Source: Burkholderia sp. OK233 (GTDB lineage: Bacteria; Pseudomonadota; Gammaproteobacteria; Burkholderiales; Burkholderiaceae). From it: a stretch of 64,000 nucleotides of DNA. The position numbers and the translations under genes are program-made. Below the pieces are notes generated by a model. That model was given only the letters and a program-made list of their open reading frames with translations. It made no database searches and was not told where the DNA came from. The stretch lies in assembly GCF_900230185.1 (NCBI RefSeq), contig NZ_OCSR01000001.1, forward strand, positions 5,518,001-5,582,000, given 5' to 3'. This document shows, piece by piece, positions 62,042-64,000 of this stretch; position 1 is the first letter of the stretch; the number at the start of each line of letters is the position of its first letter.

Positions 62042-62233
62042 ATGGACTACCGCGTCAGCTATGAACACAGCCTCGCCGGTGCGCCGGACGACTTCATCGC
62101 CCAGGTGCCGGACCAGCTCGTCACCGACGTGCCGGCCACCGTGCCGCGCGCGCTGCTGCCGGAATACATCGCCGGGCTGATCCGCGAGCGGTCACCCAGG
62201 ATCGGCCGCATCTGCAACCTGCGCATCCTGTGA
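62042..62233 (+). CDS. Small protein upstream of integrase
   Basis: From the ATG after AGGAAACAGG a 63-residue protein begins MDYRVSYEHSLAGAPDDFIA and ends GLIRERSPRIGRICNLRIL. Its stop is 26 bp before the chosen integrase start and overlaps an alternative GTG start. It may be an excisionase-like or regulatory partner, but no HTH is evident. Confidence 0.45.
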   Translation: MDYRVSYEHSLAGAPDDFIAQVPDQLVTDVPATVPRALLPEYIAGLIRERSPRIGRICNLRIL

Positions 62234-62259
62234 GTCAGGACGACAAAGGGAGGTCTCTT

Positions 62260-63225
62260 ATGCCGCCACACCCCGATACCGGCCGCGCGATCACCGAACG
62301 GCTGGACCGGCCGCTGACGGCTGCCGAATTCCACCGGCTCGCCAGGGTGCCGGCCGAGGCCGAGTGGTTTGCCAATCTTGACAATCCGCGCACGCGACGG
62401 GCGTACCAGACTGACCTGCAGGACTTCATGGGCTTCGCCGGGATCCGGCAGGCGGATGAATTCCGCATCGTTACCCGCGCGCATGTGCTCGCCTGGCGCA
62501 AGGTGCTCGAGGAGCGCGCACTGTCCGGCGCGACGATCCGGCGCAAGCTCGCGGCTCTGTCGTCCCTGTTCAAATACCTGTGTGAAAAGAACGCCGTCGA
62601 CTTCAATCCCGTGAACGGGGCGAAGCGGCCCAAAGTCGACAGCAATGAAGGCAAGACGCCGGCACTTGGCGATCATCAGGCGCGTGCGCTGCTGGATGCA
62701 CCTGATCCAACAACACTCAAAGGCAAACGCGACCGCGCGTTGCTGTCGGTGCTGCTGTATCACGGCCTGCGCCGGGAAGAGTTATGCAGGCTTACGGTTC
62801 GAGACATCCACGCCCGGCGCGGCGTACTCCATCTACGAATCCACGGCAAAGGCAACAAATTGCGCTATCTGCCGTTGCATGCCGGCAGCGCTGAACGCAT
62901 CCACGCTTATCTTGCGGTCGCCGGACATGGCGAAGCGCCGGATGCCCCACTCTTTCAACCGGCACGAAGAAAGACCCATGCAGCGTTGACTGCTGATGGC
63001 GTCTACAAGATCGTGCTCGCTTACGCGGCGCGCGCTCAAATCGAGGTACAGGGATTTGGCGTGCATAGCCTGCGGGCAACGGCGGCGACCAATGCACTGG
63101 AGCATGAGGCCGATATCGCCAAGGTTCAGGAATGGCTCGGTCACGCAAACATTGCCACGACGCGAATCTACGACCGGCGTAAAAGTCGCCCGGAAGATTC
63201 CCCAACCTTTCGGGTTACCTATTAG
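62260..63225 (+). CDS. Tyrosine recombinase (XerC/XerD-like phage integrase)
   Basis: The 321-residue recombinase has a SAM-like core-binding domain (FANLDNPRTRRAYQTDLQDF) and a catalytic domain. The residues are Arg in LYHGLRREELCRL, Lys in IHGKGNKLRYLPL, the H-x-x-R box in FGVHSLRATAATNAL, H in EWLGHANIATTRIY and the nucleophile Tyr of that last motif. All are intact. ATG at 62260 follows GGGAGGTCTCTT. It differs from the large integrase at 29 kb and probably moved this island. Confidence 0.9.
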   Translation: MPPHPDTGRAITERLDRPLTAAEFHRLARVPAEAEWFANLDNPRTRRAYQTDLQDFMGFAGIRQADEFRIVTRAHVLAWRKVLEERALSGATIRRKLAALSSLFKYLCEKNAVDFNPVNGAKRPKVDSNEGKTPALGDHQARALLDAPDPTTLKGKRDRALLSVLLYHGLRREELCRLTVRDIHARRGVLHLRIHGKGNKLRYLPLHAGSAERIHAYLAVAGHGEAPDAPLFQPARRKTHAALTADGVYKIVLAYAARAQIEVQGFGVHSLRATAATNALEHEADIAKVQEWLGHANIATTRIYDRRKSRPEDSPTFRVTY

Positions 63226-63569
63226 ATGGAACGGTGTCCCTTGGTGGACACGAAATGGACGTACCTGTGATGTCTGCGGCACACCGAGGGTAACGATTCG
63301 TGTTGCTGACTTTCACCCGAATACGATTGGTTCAAAGCCGTCAAGCATATGTCCAGTATCGCAGGATACGTTGTGTAAAAAAATCAGTCCCAGATAAATC
63401 GTCGATAGGATAAGGATGACGGCGTACAGGGGATTTCCTACGGGAGGGCTATTCGGAACGCGCTCCCACTGCCGAACGGGATGTGCCAGATCACGATGGA
63501 TCCCGCTCGTGCGCTCCGGGTCCATTGCGTTTTTGTTATCCGGATGCCGAGTCAGCGTCTGAGGGTACC
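63226..63569. other. 344-bp stretch between integrase and fabZ
   Basis: This is the likely island/core junction. Apart from a weak minus-strand frame, no gene is seen. No duplicated attachment sequence could be recognised inside the window. Confidence 0.35.
63313..63525 (-). CDS. Possible small membrane protein
   Basis: A frame from ATG 63525 to 63313 encodes 70 residues with one hydrophobic helix (PLYAVILILSTIYLGLIFLH). No ribosome binding site or family signature gives support. Confidence 0.25.
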   Translation of the reverse strand: MDPERTSGIHRDLAHPVRQWERVPNSPPVGNPLYAVILILSTIYLGLIFLHNVSCDTGHMLDGFEPIVFG

Positions 63570-64000
63570 TTACTGGCCGTCCCCATCCGTCTGTCTGACC
63601 GTGCAAATCAGACCGGCCTCCGCCGCAACAACGCCATCCACTTCGGCGCGTGCCTTGAACTTCCAGATACCGCGCATGTGCCGCTCGAACGTCGCGTTCA
63701 GGATCAGCTGGTCGCCGGGTTCCACCGCGCGCCTGAATCGCGCGTTGTCGATGCCGACGAACAGGTACAGCGTACTGGCCGGATCATGCGGCTCTTCCGA
63801 GAAGGTCAACAGCGCAGCCGTCTGCGCGAGCGCCTCCAGAATCAGCACGCCCGGCATCACCGGACGACTCGGGAAGTGGCCCATGAAGTACGGTTCATTG
63901 ATTGACACGTTCTTCAGCGCCTTGATGCGCTTATGCGGCTCGAGTTCGAGCACCCGGTCGACCAGCAGGATCGGATAGCGATGCGGCAGCAGTGTGAGAA
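63570..64000 (-). CDS. fabZ: 3-hydroxyacyl-ACP dehydratase FabZ, 5' end beyond the right edge
   Basis: The frame runs off the edge as LTLLPHRYPILLVDRVLELE and continues NEPYFMGHFPSRPVMPGVLI (catalytic His), LEALAQTAALLTF (catalytic Glu) and ATFERHMRGIWKFKARAEVD to the stop at 63570. FabZ dehydrates 3-hydroxyacyl-ACP in fatty acid synthesis. In proteobacteria it usually lies between lpxD and lpxA. About ten N-terminal residues are missing. It marks the core chromosome. Confidence 0.96.
   Translation of the reverse strand, partial: LTLLPHRYPILLVDRVLELEPHKRIKALKNVSINEPYFMGHFPSRPVMPGVLILEALAQTAALLTFSEEPHDPASTLYLFVGIDNARFRRAVEPGDQLILNATFERHMRGIWKFKARAEVDGVVAAEAGLICTVRQTDGDGQ

Noticed and set aside
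1..64000. CRISPR arrays and rRNA genes
   Set aside because: No regularly spaced repeats and no rRNA-like conserved sequence seen.

Overview
The window looks like a chromosomal piece of a high-GC Burkholderiales bacterium of the Paraburkholderia/Caballeronia/Burkholderia type. This rests on protein flavour (H-NS C-terminal domain, ImuA, FabZ, selenocysteine formate dehydrogenase, ROK-controlled fructose/Entner-Doudoroff cluster) and on uniformly GC-rich codon use. It is a mosaic of catabolic modules, insertion sequences, gene fragments and island or prophage debris. A core gene (fabZ) enters at the right edge and a Cys/Met-type PLP enzyme runs off the left edge.

1-13.5 kb, almost all minus strand: an amino-compound catabolic region with a PLP enzyme, two aldehyde dehydrogenases, a PhzF-like isomerase, a broken MFS transporter, an aspartate-dehydrogenase-like enzyme, a LysR regulator, a solute-binding protein without signal peptide, an FAH-family hydrolase and an aminotransferase. 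The FAH gene is split by an IS630 and an IS5/IS427 element that share one TA target. A 64-bp promoter/operator block occurs twice, upstream of phzF and beside the divergent MocR regulator. 13.5-20 kb: the MocR gene and a DUF1479 gene are both truncated at an IS701 copy whose flanks do not match, followed by an AraC regulator and an IS1634-like transposase.

20-29 kb: a selenocysteine formate dehydrogenase (alpha, beta, gamma) whose in-frame TGA sits before a SECIS-like hairpin. Its fdhE is truncated against a decayed phage tail gene, and a molybdate-binding (Mop/TOBE) fragment and small genes lie nearby. An ankyrin-repeat pseudogene, a CDGSH protein and a large tyrosine recombinase follow.

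31-40 kb: the most unusual module. It encodes a two-subunit, ATP-citrate-lyase-like enzyme, a CitA-like citrate/proton symporter, a ModA-like binding protein and a translationally coupled LysR-DctA pair. Two promoters share a 45-bp motif. A fragment of the large recombinase lies on the far side, so the module sits between direct repeats of about 430 bp; a 160-bp MITE lies inside the right edge.

41-56 kb: two damaged alpha/beta hydrolases, then a ROK regulator with a perfect palindromic operator, a sugar ABC transporter, Pgi, a PfkB kinase, Zwf and an aldose-epimerase-like protein. Together they fit uptake of fructose and its conversion to 6-phosphogluconolactone for the Entner-Doudoroff route. 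A GapN-like enzyme follows.

55.7-63.5 kb: a defence/island-like patch with a HEPN-motif protein, HigBA, a tRNA T-arm remnant, an imuA/imuB/H-NS recombination scar, small lipoproteins and acidic proteins, a paired-motif two-gene unit of unknown function, back-to-back hairpins and a second tyrosine recombinase. The window ends in fabZ.
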